From NCBI RefSeq assembly GCF_029490015.1, contig NZ_CP120468.1:806001-870000 (forward strand): DNA of 64,000 nt, in the 5' to 3' direction. Positions 24,105 to 32,112 of the stretch are shown piece after piece (the stretch's first letter is position 1; each line of letters opens with the position of its first letter). The translations under genes and the position numbers were made by a program. This DNA comes from Halobaculum limi (GTDB taxonomy: Archaea > Halobacteriota > Halobacteria > Halobacteriales > Haloferacaceae). The notes beneath the pieces were generated by a model. That model was not told the origin of the DNA, searched no databases, and saw nothing but the letters and a program-made list of their open reading frames with translations.

Positions 24105-25085
24105 ATGGCGACCGGAACTGACAGCGGCGTCCGGTTCGGGCGACTCGGGCGAGCGCCGCTCGTGGTCGCGTTCGGGGCGATCCAACTGCTGGCGTTCGCA
24201 GTCGCGTACACCACGGGCGCGCCGACGCTGTACGCCTACTTCGTCGTCGGGAGCGTCGCCGTCGCCGCCTACGCCTTCGACGGTAGCAGGTTCACCGTCG
24301 CCGCGGCGACGCTCGCGAGCATCCTCGTCGTCGCGCTCGGCCTCCCGCTGGCGCTGTTCGTCGCTCGCCAACAGCCGGCGCTGATCGCCGAGAAGGCGCT
24401 GGACCCCGACGTGCACCGCGTCCTCTATCTCGGCGTGTACGGGCCACTCTTGGCGGCTATCGCCAGCCTCGCGTTCGGCGTTCCCCTCGCACGCCTCCTC
24501 GCCGACGGCTTCCGCGGCCAGCAAGTGGTCGAGAGCCTCGTCGACCTGCCCCTCGTCGTCCCCCACAGTGTCGCGGGCATCATCATCCTGTTCGGCTTCG
24601 GGCGCGGCGGCGCGTTCCCGAACGTCTCCGTGCTGGGGACGATGACCGGGATGGTGCTCGCGATGACGTTCGTCTCCGCACCGTACGCCGTCAACGCCAG
24701 CCGCGAGGCGTTCGAGTCCATCGACGACCGTCTGGAGTACGCTTCACGGATTCACGGCGCCTCGCGCTTCGAGACGTTCCGCCGCGTGACCGGGCCGCTC
24801 GCCGTTCGCGGGATGGTCACCGGGGGCGTCCTCGCGTGGGCACGCGCCGTCTCCGAGTTCGGTGCGGTCGCCGTCGTCGCCTACTCGGTGCAGTTCTTCT
24901 ACCCGCCTGCGGGCGGCCGCGTCACTGCCCAGCACGCACCCGTCTTCGTCTACAACACGTACCTGCAGGGCGGCCTCGAAGAGAGCGGCGCGGTGGCGTT
25001 CCTCCTCCTCGCAGTTTCGGCGGTCATCTTCCTCATCGTCCGCTATCTCACCGCCGACTCGACGACGACCGGGGGTGTCGTCTGA
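24105..25085 (+). CDS. wtpB: Tungstate/molybdate ABC transporter permease
   Basis: 326 residues; about eight hydrophobic helices, two or three more than the usual ModB/WtpB (about 250 residues), owing to an N-terminal extension of about 75 residues with three TM segments. The BPD_transp_1 core contains LVDLPLVVPHSVAGIIILFGFG and the EAA loop ASRIHGASRFETFRRVTGPL, which docks on the ATPase. It forms the membrane channel with WtpC. Its stop codon shares its last A with the start of the ATPase gene (TGATG), so the two are translationally coupled. Confidence 0.88.
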   Translation: MATGTDSGVRFGRLGRAPLVVAFGAIQLLAFAVAYTTGAPTLYAYFVVGSVAVAAYAFDGSRFTVAAATLASILVVALGLPLALFVARQQPALIAEKALDPDVHRVLYLGVYGPLLAAIASLAFGVPLARLLADGFRGQQVVESLVDLPLVVPHSVAGIIILFGFGRGGAFPNVSVLGTMTGMVLAMTFVSAPYAVNASREAFESIDDRLEYASRIHGASRFETFRRVTGPLAVRGMVTGGVLAWARAVSEFGAVAVVAYSVQFFYPPAGGRVTAQHAPVFVYNTYLQGGLEESGAVAFLLLAVSAVIFLIVRYLTADSTTTGGVV

Positions 25086-26101
25086 TGGGCCTCTCGGCCG
25101 ACGTGCGGGCGACGTTCACCGCCGACGGCGCGGAGTCGTTCGTCGTCGACGCCGCAATCGAGGTCGACCGCGGCGAGAGCCTCGTCGTCCTCGGCCCCAG
25201 TGGGAGTGGCAAGTCGCTGTTGCTGGAGACGATCGCGGGCTTTCACGACCACGGGGGGTCGGTGACGCTCGACGGTACCGCGATTCACGACCGGAGCCCG
25301 GAGGACCGCGGCTTCGGCTTCGTCTTCCAAGATTACGCGCTGTTCCCCCACCTCACGGTCGCGGAGAACGCGGCCTACGGCACGCGCTACCGCGACGACG
25401 TCCGCGACCCCGAGGCGCTCCTCGCGGAACTGGGTGTGGCCGACCTCGCGGATCGGTACCCGCCGACGCTGTCGGGCGGCGAGAAACAGCGGGTGGCGCT
25501 CGCGCGGGCGCTGGCGGTCCGGCCCGAAGTGATGCTCCTCGACGAACCGCTGGCGGCGCTCGACGTGCCGACGCGACAGGCGCTTCGCGACGACCTCGCG
25601 GCAGTCCTCGACGACGTGACCACGGTGTACGTCACGCACAACCGCACGACGGCGCGAGCAGTCGGCGACCGCATCGCCGTGATGCGCGACGGAGAAATCG
25701 TCCAGAGCGGGACGCCCGAAGCCGTGTTCGATCGCCCCTCTTGCCCGATGGTCGCCGCCTTCACCGGGTCGAACGTCGTCGCCGCCGCCGCCCTTCGCGA
25801 TGCCGTCGACCTCCCCGCTGACGCCGAGACCGCCGCCGTTCGACCCGAACACGTTCGCATCGACGGCGACGGCTCCCTCCACGGAACAGTTCGGCGCGTC
25901 GTCCGCGAGGACGCCGCCTACCGCGTCCTCGTCGACCTCGACGCGGCCGCGCCGACCGTCGAGATGCCCACGAACGCCCTTACCGACGGCGGCGACGCCC
26001 GTCTCTCGCTGTTTAGCGACGACCCGCCCGCGACGGACGACGCCGTCCGGCTGTCGATTTCTGCAGACCGCGTCTCGACGTACGGCGTCGCCGACAAGTA
26101 A
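25085..26101 (+). CDS. wtpC: Tungstate/molybdate ABC transporter ATP-binding protein
   Basis: 338 residues from ATG 25085. Walker A GPSGSGKS (residues about 38-45), Q-loop VFQDYALFPH, signature LSGGEKQRVALARAL, Walker B VMLLDEPLAALD and the switch His in VYVTHNR are all intact. The C-terminal part (about 235-338, including AVRPEHVRIDGDG and DDAVRLSISADRV) is a TOBE-like regulatory domain seen in ModC/CysA types. It hydrolyses ATP to drive oxyanion import by the proteins of the two preceding genes. Confidence 0.92.
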   Translation: MGLSADVRATFTADGAESFVVDAAIEVDRGESLVVLGPSGSGKSLLLETIAGFHDHGGSVTLDGTAIHDRSPEDRGFGFVFQDYALFPHLTVAENAAYGTRYRDDVRDPEALLAELGVADLADRYPPTLSGGEKQRVALARALAVRPEVMLLDEPLAALDVPTRQALRDDLAAVLDDVTTVYVTHNRTTARAVGDRIAVMRDGEIVQSGTPEAVFDRPSCPMVAAFTGSNVVAAAALRDAVDLPADAETAAVRPEHVRIDGDGSLHGTVRRVVREDAAYRVLVDLDAAAPTVEMPTNALTDGGDARLSLFSDDPPATDDAVRLSISADRVSTYGVADK

Positions 26102-26102
26102 C

Positions 26103-26158
26103 TATATTCGGTTTCTCAACTCCAGATCGGATCACGGATCTGGTTTCTGAATATATTC
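26103..26158. promoter_or_regulatory. Nested dyad and TATA region upstream of the MOT1-type gene
   Basis: CCAGATC (26122-26128) and GATCTGG (26137-26143) form a perfect inverted repeat. TATATTC (26103-26109) and GAATATA (26149-26155) form an outer one, and GGTTTCT occurs twice as a direct repeat (26110-26116, 26142-26148). GAATATATTC (26149-26158) is palindromic and TATA-like, 27-37 bases before the GTG at 26186. The region could be a molybdate-responsive operator, a terminator for wtpC, or both. Confidence 0.45.
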
Positions 26159-26185
26159 AAGTAAACTCATCTGTTCGGTGCTTTC

Positions 26186-27292
26186 GTGTCGCTATCCGAA
26201 CGATTCAGCTCTACCGACGGCCTTCGGCTCGACCTCGGTGAGCTGACCGGCGCGATAGGGGATTCGGTTACGGTCCTCCCGATCGTCGTCGGGCTGGCGG
26301 CGCTCACTCCCGTCTCGCTTCCGCACGCGCTGATCTGGTTCGGCGTCTTTCAGGTGGTGTGGGGCGTCGCCTACGGACTTCCGCTCTCGGTCGAGCCGAT
26401 GAAGGCGCTCGCTGGACTGGCGCTGGCGGGGACGCTCGCGTACGGCGAGTTCCTCGCGGCGGGCCTGCTCGCGGGCGTCGTTCTCCTCGTGTTCGCGGCG
26501 ACTGGGTCGCTCTCGCGGATCCAGCGACACGTCCGCGAGCCAGTGATCCGCGGCATCCAACTGGCGGTCGCGCTGTTGTTGGCGCGGGCCGGGTTCGATC
26601 TGGGTGTCGCCGACCCGACGCTCGCGCTCGGAGCCGCCGCCGTCGCGGGCGTCGTCGCCGTCGCGGGCTACCGCCGGGGCGCGGCGCTGGCTGTCCTCGG
26701 GGTCGGACTGGCGCTCGCCCTGCTCGAAACCGGCGTCCCGGCGGCGTCGCTTCCGGCGTTCGGCCTGTTCCCGACGGGCGTCCCGTCTCTCACGGCGGGG
26801 GCGCTATCGGCATCAACGGGCCAACTCGCGATGACCGTCGGGAACGCCGCGGTCGCGACGAGCCTCCTCTTGTCCGACCTGTTCGATGCCGACATCTCCG
26901 CCGACCGTCTCTCGGGGAGTATGGGTGTGATGAGTCTGACCGCGGTGCCGCTGGGCGGCCTCCCGATGTGTCACGGTTCGGGTGGTCTCGCGGGGAAACA
27001 CGCCTTCGGCGCGCGTACCGGCGGCGCGAACCTCGTCCTCGGGGGCCTCTACCTCGCAGCCGTCCCGTTCGCAGGCGTCGTCGCCGCGTTCCCGATGCCT
27101 GTCCTCGGCGTCCTCCTCATCGTCGTCGCGGTCCACCTCGGTCGCCGCGCGGTCGCCGTCTCCGGCCGGCGGGCGCTCGCGGTCGTCGCCTTCGTCGGTG
27201 TGGTCGGCCTCGCGTGGAACGTCGGCGCGGCGTTCCTCCTCGGCGTCGTCGCCGACGCGGGGCTTCGACGGGTCGCGGGCGCGACGAACTGA
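26186..27292 (+). CDS. MOT1-type molybdate (SulP-related) transporter
   Basis: 368 residues from GTG 26186, with ten to eleven transmembrane helices. The N-terminus LRLDLGELTGAIGDSVTVLPIVVGLA and the internal GLPLSVEPMKALAG block match the MOT1 family of high-affinity molybdate transporters (PF16983 type) distinct from ABC systems. The MCHGSGGLAGKHAFGARTGGANLVLGG block also fits. Known for the family: molybdate or sulfate uptake driven by ion gradients. It lies directly after wtpC behind its own TATA region, so this locus holds two unrelated uptake systems for the same anion class. Confidence 0.85.
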   Translation: MSLSERFSSTDGLRLDLGELTGAIGDSVTVLPIVVGLAALTPVSLPHALIWFGVFQVVWGVAYGLPLSVEPMKALAGLALAGTLAYGEFLAAGLLAGVVLLVFAATGSLSRIQRHVREPVIRGIQLAVALLLARAGFDLGVADPTLALGAAAVAGVVAVAGYRRGAALAVLGVGLALALLETGVPAASLPAFGLFPTGVPSLTAGALSASTGQLAMTVGNAAVATSLLLSDLFDADISADRLSGSMGVMSLTAVPLGGLPMCHGSGGLAGKHAFGARTGGANLVLGGLYLAAVPFAGVVAAFPMPVLGVLLIVVAVHLGRRAVAVSGRRALAVVAFVGVVGLAWNVGAAFLLGVVADAGLRRVAGATN

Positions 27293-27325
27293 CCGGCTTT
27301 TCACGCTCGCGGTCGACCCTCGGGT

Positions 27326-27943
27326 ATGGAGACGTGGGCCAGCCTGTTCGAGCGAGCGACCGCGGTCGCCGTCGACGCCGCCGACGTGACCGCGGCGTTG
27401 GCGGAACGACGGGACCGCGAGGTCGAGGCGTCGGATTCGGACGACTCTGCGGACGCGCCTGCCGCGAGCGAGCGACCCGAGCCGTCACCGGCGCGGGTCG
27501 TCGCCGACGCGGACGTCCTCGCGGCCGACCTCCTCGTCGGCGGGCCCGCACGCGAGGCACTCGACGGCCCGCGAGCGCACTCGTGGGTCACGCTCGTCGC
27601 CAGCGACGCCCTCCTCGACGACGCGGAGGCGGTCGTCGCGACGCTCGCGGACTCGACACTCGCGGCCGACTGGCGCGAACGGATCGAGGCGTGGCGCGAG
27701 TCAGTCGCACAACCGCGGGGAGACCACCCGGCGCTGGCGTCGGCGTACCGTGGTGGTGCGATGCACGTCCTCTCGCTGGACGACCGCCTGACGGCCGCCG
27801 GGACCGCCGCGGGACTCAACGACCGCTTCCCCGTCAGCGTCCGAGAGCCGCAGGCGTTCGCTGCGCTGTTCGACGCCGAGCGACTGTACCCGGAGGTCGG
27901 CGGTGGCGAGTATCCGGGCCCCGACCGCGATCCGCGAGAATAA
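27326..27943 (+). CDS. PIN-domain-like haloarchaeal protein
   Basis: 205 residues. After a variable acidic N-terminus, the core begins at about residue 58 with ARVVADADVLAADLLVGG (first Asp), continues SWVTLVASDALLDDAEAVVATLAD, and ends DHPALASAYRGGAMHVLSLDDRL, the order of acidic residues expected for a PIN-like nuclease fold (D...D/E...D.x.D). This assignment is by pattern and the fold match is weak. A partner antitoxin is not visible. It is probably a conserved haloarchaeal single-copy protein. It is convergent with the acyltransferase gene. Confidence 0.45.
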   Translation: METWASLFERATAVAVDAADVTAALAERRDREVEASDSDDSADAPAASERPEPSPARVVADADVLAADLLVGGPAREALDGPRAHSWVTLVASDALLDDAEAVVATLADSTLAADWRERIEAWRESVAQPRGDHPALASAYRGGAMHVLSLDDRLTAAGTAAGLNDRFPVSVREPQAFAALFDAERLYPEVGGGEYPGPDRDPRE

Positions 27944-27988
27944 CCACGAACGAACGGCGGACTGCGCGGCAGGTCGCCCGCGTCCGTC

Positions 27989-28915
27989 TCAGTTGTCCGA
28001 CCCGGGCGCGTCGACGCCATCTGGCGGCGTCAGGTCACGCTGGAACTCGTCGAACACGTCGATGTCGTCGGGGAGGTCGTACTCGATGCGTCGCTCCTCG
28101 GCGCGGTTGGTCAGTTTGTCCTCCTTCGGGTCCGCGACCGACTCCCACCCCGGTTTCACCCGGACCGTGCGTGCGGGCGACCCGACGGCGATGTGGTGGT
28201 CGGGCACGTCGCCCTGCACGATGGACTTCGCGCCGACGATGGCGTTCTTGCCGACGCGGCACCCCGCGCGAATCATCGAGTCGTAGGTGACGCGGGCGTC
28301 GTCGTCGACGATGGTGTGGTAGTTGTCGACGTGCGTCTGGTCGACCACGTCGTGGTCGTGGCTGTAGATGTGCGCGGAGTCGGAGATTGAGACGCGGTCG
28401 CCGATGGTGAGTTTCCCGCGGTCGTCGAGGTGGACGTCGTCGTGGACGACCGTGTTATCGCCGATTTCGATGTTGTGGCCGTAGGTGAACGTGATGCCCT
28501 TGAACAGGCGGAGGTTGTCGCCGGCGTCGGCGAACAGGTGGTTCGCGAGCATCTGCCGGAACTGAAGCGCGAACGCGATGTTGTCGGCCATCGGCGTGTC
28601 GTCGAACTGCCGCCACAGCCACTGGAGGTGTTTGGAGCGTTTGTACTGCTGTTCGTCTTTCTCGGCGTAGTACTCCGACTCCAGCGTCGCGTTGCACGGG
28701 TCGTACCCCTGCAGGCGCACGCGCTCTGCGGGCGTCACGTCGCCGCCGGCTTGCCACCGCTCGTAGGCGTCGCGGTCGCCGAACAGGTCCACGAGCGTGT
28801 CGCGGACGACGTCACACGTGTCCTCGGCCGACGAGAGTCGGTCGTCAACCCGTTCGATGAAGGCCGTAACTCCCTCCTCCGCCTCCGGTGGGAGAGACAC
28901 GTGACGCTTAGTCAT
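27989..28915 (-). CDS. Hexapeptide-repeat acyltransferase (maltose/galactoside O-acetyltransferase type)
   Basis: 308 residues. A long N-terminal helical part (about 1-125, with LQGYDPCNATLESEYYAEKD) precedes a left-handed beta-helix built of hexapeptides: ITFTYGHNIEIGDNTVVHDDVHLDD, LTIGDRVSISDSAHIYSHDHDV, VRAGCRVGKNAIVGAKSIV-type repeats, and VAVGSPARTVR. The catalytic-type His lies in IYSHDHDV. It transfers an acetyl or other acyl group to a sugar or sugar-like acceptor. The C-terminal 60 residues are acidic and variable. It lies beside the fructan-active genes on the other strand; a role in modifying that sugar is possible but unproven. Confidence 0.8.
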   Translation of the reverse strand: MTKRHVSLPPEAEEGVTAFIERVDDRLSSAEDTCDVVRDTLVDLFGDRDAYERWQAGGDVTPAERVRLQGYDPCNATLESEYYAEKDEQQYKRSKHLQWLWRQFDDTPMADNIAFALQFRQMLANHLFADAGDNLRLFKGITFTYGHNIEIGDNTVVHDDVHLDDRGKLTIGDRVSISDSAHIYSHDHDVVDQTHVDNYHTIVDDDARVTYDSMIRAGCRVGKNAIVGAKSIVQGDVPDHHIAVGSPARTVRVKPGWESVADPKEDKLTNRAEERRIEYDLPDDIDVFDEFQRDLTPPDGVDAPGSDN

Positions 28916-29024
28916 ATCACGAGCATTCGCCGGGATACGGCATATGGGTTCGGATATGCGAACCCGGTGCGGAACCGCGTGGCGAAGCGACAGCGGTTAG
29001 GACCACCCGGTCGTTCGCTCGTCC

Positions 29025-30356
29025 ATGTCACCGCCACACGACTCCGACGCCGCTGCCTTGGATTCCGAGGCGATTCGTCGGGATACGCCCGCGTGGACGC
29101 GGGAGCAGGCGAGCGGTCTCGCTCGCGTCGCCGACGCGGTCAAGCCGGTCATCTACCCGCCCGAAGACCCGGTCAGCGACGAAGTGTACCTCTGGGACAC
29201 CTGGTTCCTGCGCGAACGCGACGGGTCGCTCGCAGAGGTCGGCGGCTACCGCGTCGCCTTCGCGCTGACCGCGCCGCGTGACCTCCTGCCGGGCAAGCGC
29301 CACGACGTGGCGACGATCCGCTGTTTCTACTCCGCCGACGGCCGCTCGTGGGAGTCGGCCGGCCCGGTCTTCGAGGGAAGCGAACCGCTCGGGTCGCGCC
29401 AGTGGGCAGGCTGTGCCTTGTGGGACCCCGACGGCACCGGCCCCTCGGATCTGTACTGCTACTACACCGCCGCCGGCGAGGCGGGCGAAGAGGATCTGAG
29501 TTACACTCAGCACCTCGCCGTCGGAACCGGCGGAACCCTCGTCGCCGACGACGACGGCCTCTCAGTCGAAGGGACGTTCACCCACGAGTCGCTCCTCCGG
29601 CCCGACGGCGTCCGCTACGAGACGGAGGACCAGTCGCGCGGGATGATCTACACCTTCCGCGACCCGTGGTTCTTCACCGACCCCGCGACCGGCGAGACGC
29701 ACCTGCTGTTCGAGGCGAACATCCCCGTCCCCGAGGGGAGCGAGGCCTGCGAGGGCGACCCCGTCAACCAGGAGTTCAATGGCGCAATCGGTATCGCCGA
29801 CTCGCCGACGGGCGACCCGACCGAGTGGGAACTGCGCGACCCCCTCCTCCACTCGACGTGCGTGAACCAGGAACTCGAACGCCCGCACCTCGTCGTGCGC
29901 GACGGGAACTACTACCTGTTCGTCTCCAGCCACGAGCACACGTTCACGCCCGACATTGAGGGGTTCGACGCGCTGTACGGCTTCGTCGCCGACTCCCTGC
30001 ACGGCGACTACCGCCCGCTCAACGACACGGGCCTCGTCCTCACGAACCCCGCGAACGCCCCGTTCCAGACGTACTCGTGGCTCGCCTTCTCCCACGCCGA
30101 AGAACTGCTCGTCACCTCCTTCTTCAACTACTACGACCTCGAAGGGCGGAGTCTCGACGACGTCGCCGACCTCCCTCCCGAAGAGCAGTTCCGCCGGTTC
30201 GGCGGGACGCTCGCGCCGACGATCCGCATCGAACTCGACGGCGACCGGACGCGAGTGCTGGGGAAGTTGAAGCACGGCCACATCCCGCTGCCACACGAGG
30301 CGCTGCCTGACCTGCCGCCGCGGAGTCGAGGCGGGCGGCGCGGCGGGTATCGCTGA
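29025..30356 (+). CDS. Glycoside hydrolase family 68 fructosyltransferase (levansucrase/inulosucrase/beta-fructofuranosidase)
   Basis: 443 residues. The GH68 triad is placed with confidence: nucleophile Asp58 (VYLWDTWFL), transition-state stabiliser Asp213 (TFRDPWFF) and acid/base Glu285 (QELERPHLVV). FQTYSWLAFSH also fits the family. The enzyme splits sucrose and transfers fructose to growing levan or inulin, or to water. No signal peptide, Tat motif or anchor is visible, although bacterial GH68 enzymes are usually secreted, so this one may act on sucrose inside the cell. It sits near a GH32 gene (32113-34353), which would degrade such polymers. Confidence 0.9.
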   Translation: MSPPHDSDAAALDSEAIRRDTPAWTREQASGLARVADAVKPVIYPPEDPVSDEVYLWDTWFLRERDGSLAEVGGYRVAFALTAPRDLLPGKRHDVATIRCFYSADGRSWESAGPVFEGSEPLGSRQWAGCALWDPDGTGPSDLYCYYTAAGEAGEEDLSYTQHLAVGTGGTLVADDDGLSVEGTFTHESLLRPDGVRYETEDQSRGMIYTFRDPWFFTDPATGETHLLFEANIPVPEGSEACEGDPVNQEFNGAIGIADSPTGDPTEWELRDPLLHSTCVNQELERPHLVVRDGNYYLFVSSHEHTFTPDIEGFDALYGFVADSLHGDYRPLNDTGLVLTNPANAPFQTYSWLAFSHAEELLVTSFFNYYDLEGRSLDDVADLPPEEQFRRFGGTLAPTIRIELDGDRTRVLGKLKHGHIPLPHEALPDLPPRSRGGRRGGYR

Positions 30357-30845
30357 GACAGTTCAGATTCTACTTGAGTGGGCCTCCCTCGCACGTCGTC
30401 CCTGTCGGCCGTCACTCATCGAAGCGAAGGCGTTCGCACTGGATGAGTTGGCTTGGCTTCGCCGACTGAGTATTTCGGACCGCTGTGAACGGGCAATCTG
30501 AGAGAACTAACCTGCCTCGTGTTCGACGCAGGTCCGCCTCGTTCGGCATCGTGTTCTGAGGGTTAGACTGAGAGAGGGCACAGTTCGGTCGGCGAGTGAG
30601 CGCACGACTGATTAGTTTAAAATCCTGAACGATGGTTGAGAGAAGAACCAATATGATTTATAACATTACTGTATTGGTTGAGAAAATAAACATATGTAAC
30701 CTAAATGGTAGTATTGTTATATATCTCATAATTGCCATTTGGTGGTCGTGAATCTCGGTGGTGTTCTGTATTCTCTATCGCACCCACGCGGGGAGTGCGT
30801 CTGGATGAGTTCAGTCTCGCCGAAACGAAACTCACGAGGCAGCTA
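30357..30845. other. Long AT-rich gap before the PKD-domain gene
   Basis: The left half (30357-30640) is moderately GC and carries a rightward frame open up to the TGA at 30499-30501 (reading ...ALDELAWLRRLSISDRC...), which I do not recognise and which may be a relic or chance. The right half (30640-30740) is strongly AT-rich, with ATGATTTATAACATT and GTTATATATCTCATAATT, the likely promoter of the next gene. No supported gene lies in the gap. Confidence 0.4.
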
Positions 30846-31979
30846 ATGTCAAAAATTATGATGGATCAGTCGGTCGCGTATCGTGCAGTTATCCTTGCAG
30901 TGCTGATGGTGACCTCGATCGCCGCAGTTGGCGTCGGAGCCGCGACAAGTCATCCAGTGAGCCTGGATGCCACTGACTGGCAGACCACGAATCCGACAGA
31001 TAGTGTCACAAACAACGCCACCAACGGAGGGATAGATGTCGCCTTGAACAGTAACGGAGGAACCGCACTCAGCACGGTCCAGTCCACCGGACAGATGACG
31101 CTCTACTACGATGCGTCAGTCGCTGGAGCCATAGCAAGCCTATCTCTTTACTATGTTCAGCCTGGTAACTCTTTCCCGACTACAGTATCGTTAGCCAGCT
31201 CGCAGGACCCCCTAACGAGGGGGTCTCTCACGATTGACGTCGCTGCAGGCACCTCAATTAGCGTGTACGTCTCTGACCCGATTGGCACACCGGAGGGACG
31301 GGTGACTCTCTCGACAACCCCCTTAGACGGCCCAACCAACAGCCCGCCGGTCGCTGACCTCTCGGCCCCAGCATCGGCGGTCCAGGGCCAGCAGATCACG
31401 CTCGACGCCTCGGGTTCCTCCGATCCCGACGGTGACGCGCTCACGTACGCGTGGGACCTCGACGGCGACGGTGCCTTCGACGACGCCACGGGCGCGACCG
31501 TCCAGCACAGCTTCGCCACCCCCGGGATGCAGACGGTCGGCGTCGAAGTGAGCGACGGGACGGACACCAACAGTACGGCGGCGACCGTCGAGGTTGCCTA
31601 CGCCGCGCCGCTTGACGTCAAGCCCGGCAGCGACGACAACCCGGTCAACGCGAAGGCGAAGGGCGTCCTCACGGTCGCCATCCTGAACACGGACGACTTC
31701 GACCCGAGCGCCGTGGTCGTCGAGTCGCTGGTGCTGTCGGCGACCACCGGCGGTGACGGTGCGTCCCCGGTGCGCGGCGCCCACTACGAGGACGTCGACG
31801 GTGACGGATACGACGACCTCGTCGTCAAGTTCGCCACCGCCGACATCGGGATTGAGTCGACCAGTTCGACCCTCTACCTGAGCGGTGAGATGGCCGACGG
31901 GATGTCCCTCGTCGGCTCCGATGACGTGACCGTCGTCGGGAACGACAAGTCGAACAACGGGAACAGTCGCGGTCGCTAA
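30846..31979 (+). CDS. PKD-domain secreted surface protein
   Basis: 377 residues from ATG 30846 (ATG 30858 is also possible). A Sec-type signal peptide (to about residue 33, AVGVGAA) is followed by a Ser/Thr/Asn-rich domain of about 125 residues. A PKD domain (about 165-255, with SPPVADLSAPASAVQGQQ, SSDPDGDALTYAWDLDGDG and a typical VGVEVSDG end) comes next. The C-terminal domain of about 110 residues starts LDVKPGSDDNPVNAKAKGV and contains HYEDVDGDGYDDLVVKF, a calcium-binding-like module common in bacterial and archaeal surface proteins. No C-terminal anchor is visible, so it is secreted or bound to the S-layer. Base composition changes within the gene: the N-terminal third is clearly less GC-rich. 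Confidence 0.8.
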   Translation: MSKIMMDQSVAYRAVILAVLMVTSIAAVGVGAATSHPVSLDATDWQTTNPTDSVTNNATNGGIDVALNSNGGTALSTVQSTGQMTLYYDASVAGAIASLSLYYVQPGNSFPTTVSLASSQDPLTRGSLTIDVAAGTSISVYVSDPIGTPEGRVTLSTTPLDGPTNSPPVADLSAPASAVQGQQITLDASGSSDPDGDALTYAWDLDGDGAFDDATGATVQHSFATPGMQTVGVEVSDGTDTNSTAATVEVAYAAPLDVKPGSDDNPVNAKAKGVLTVAILNTDDFDPSAVVVESLVLSATTGGDGASPVRGAHYEDVDGDGYDDLVVKFATADIGIESTSSTLYLSGEMADGMSLVGSDDVTVVGNDKSNNGNSRGR

Positions 31980-32112
31980 CGCGGCCGATCACTGACTTCC
32001 CAGTCATTCCAGACAACAGCGTCCCTCGGTCCCTTTCTGAATCCGTTCTCGCTATCGAACACCACCAAGACGGCCACCGGCCACGCCGGGCCGTCCGGGT
32101 TTCACGCCGCTC

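Noticed and set aside
30412-30651. 79-residue leftward frame in the gap before the PKD gene
   Set aside because: No family resemblance, no start signals and a composition unlike coding sequence of this genome.
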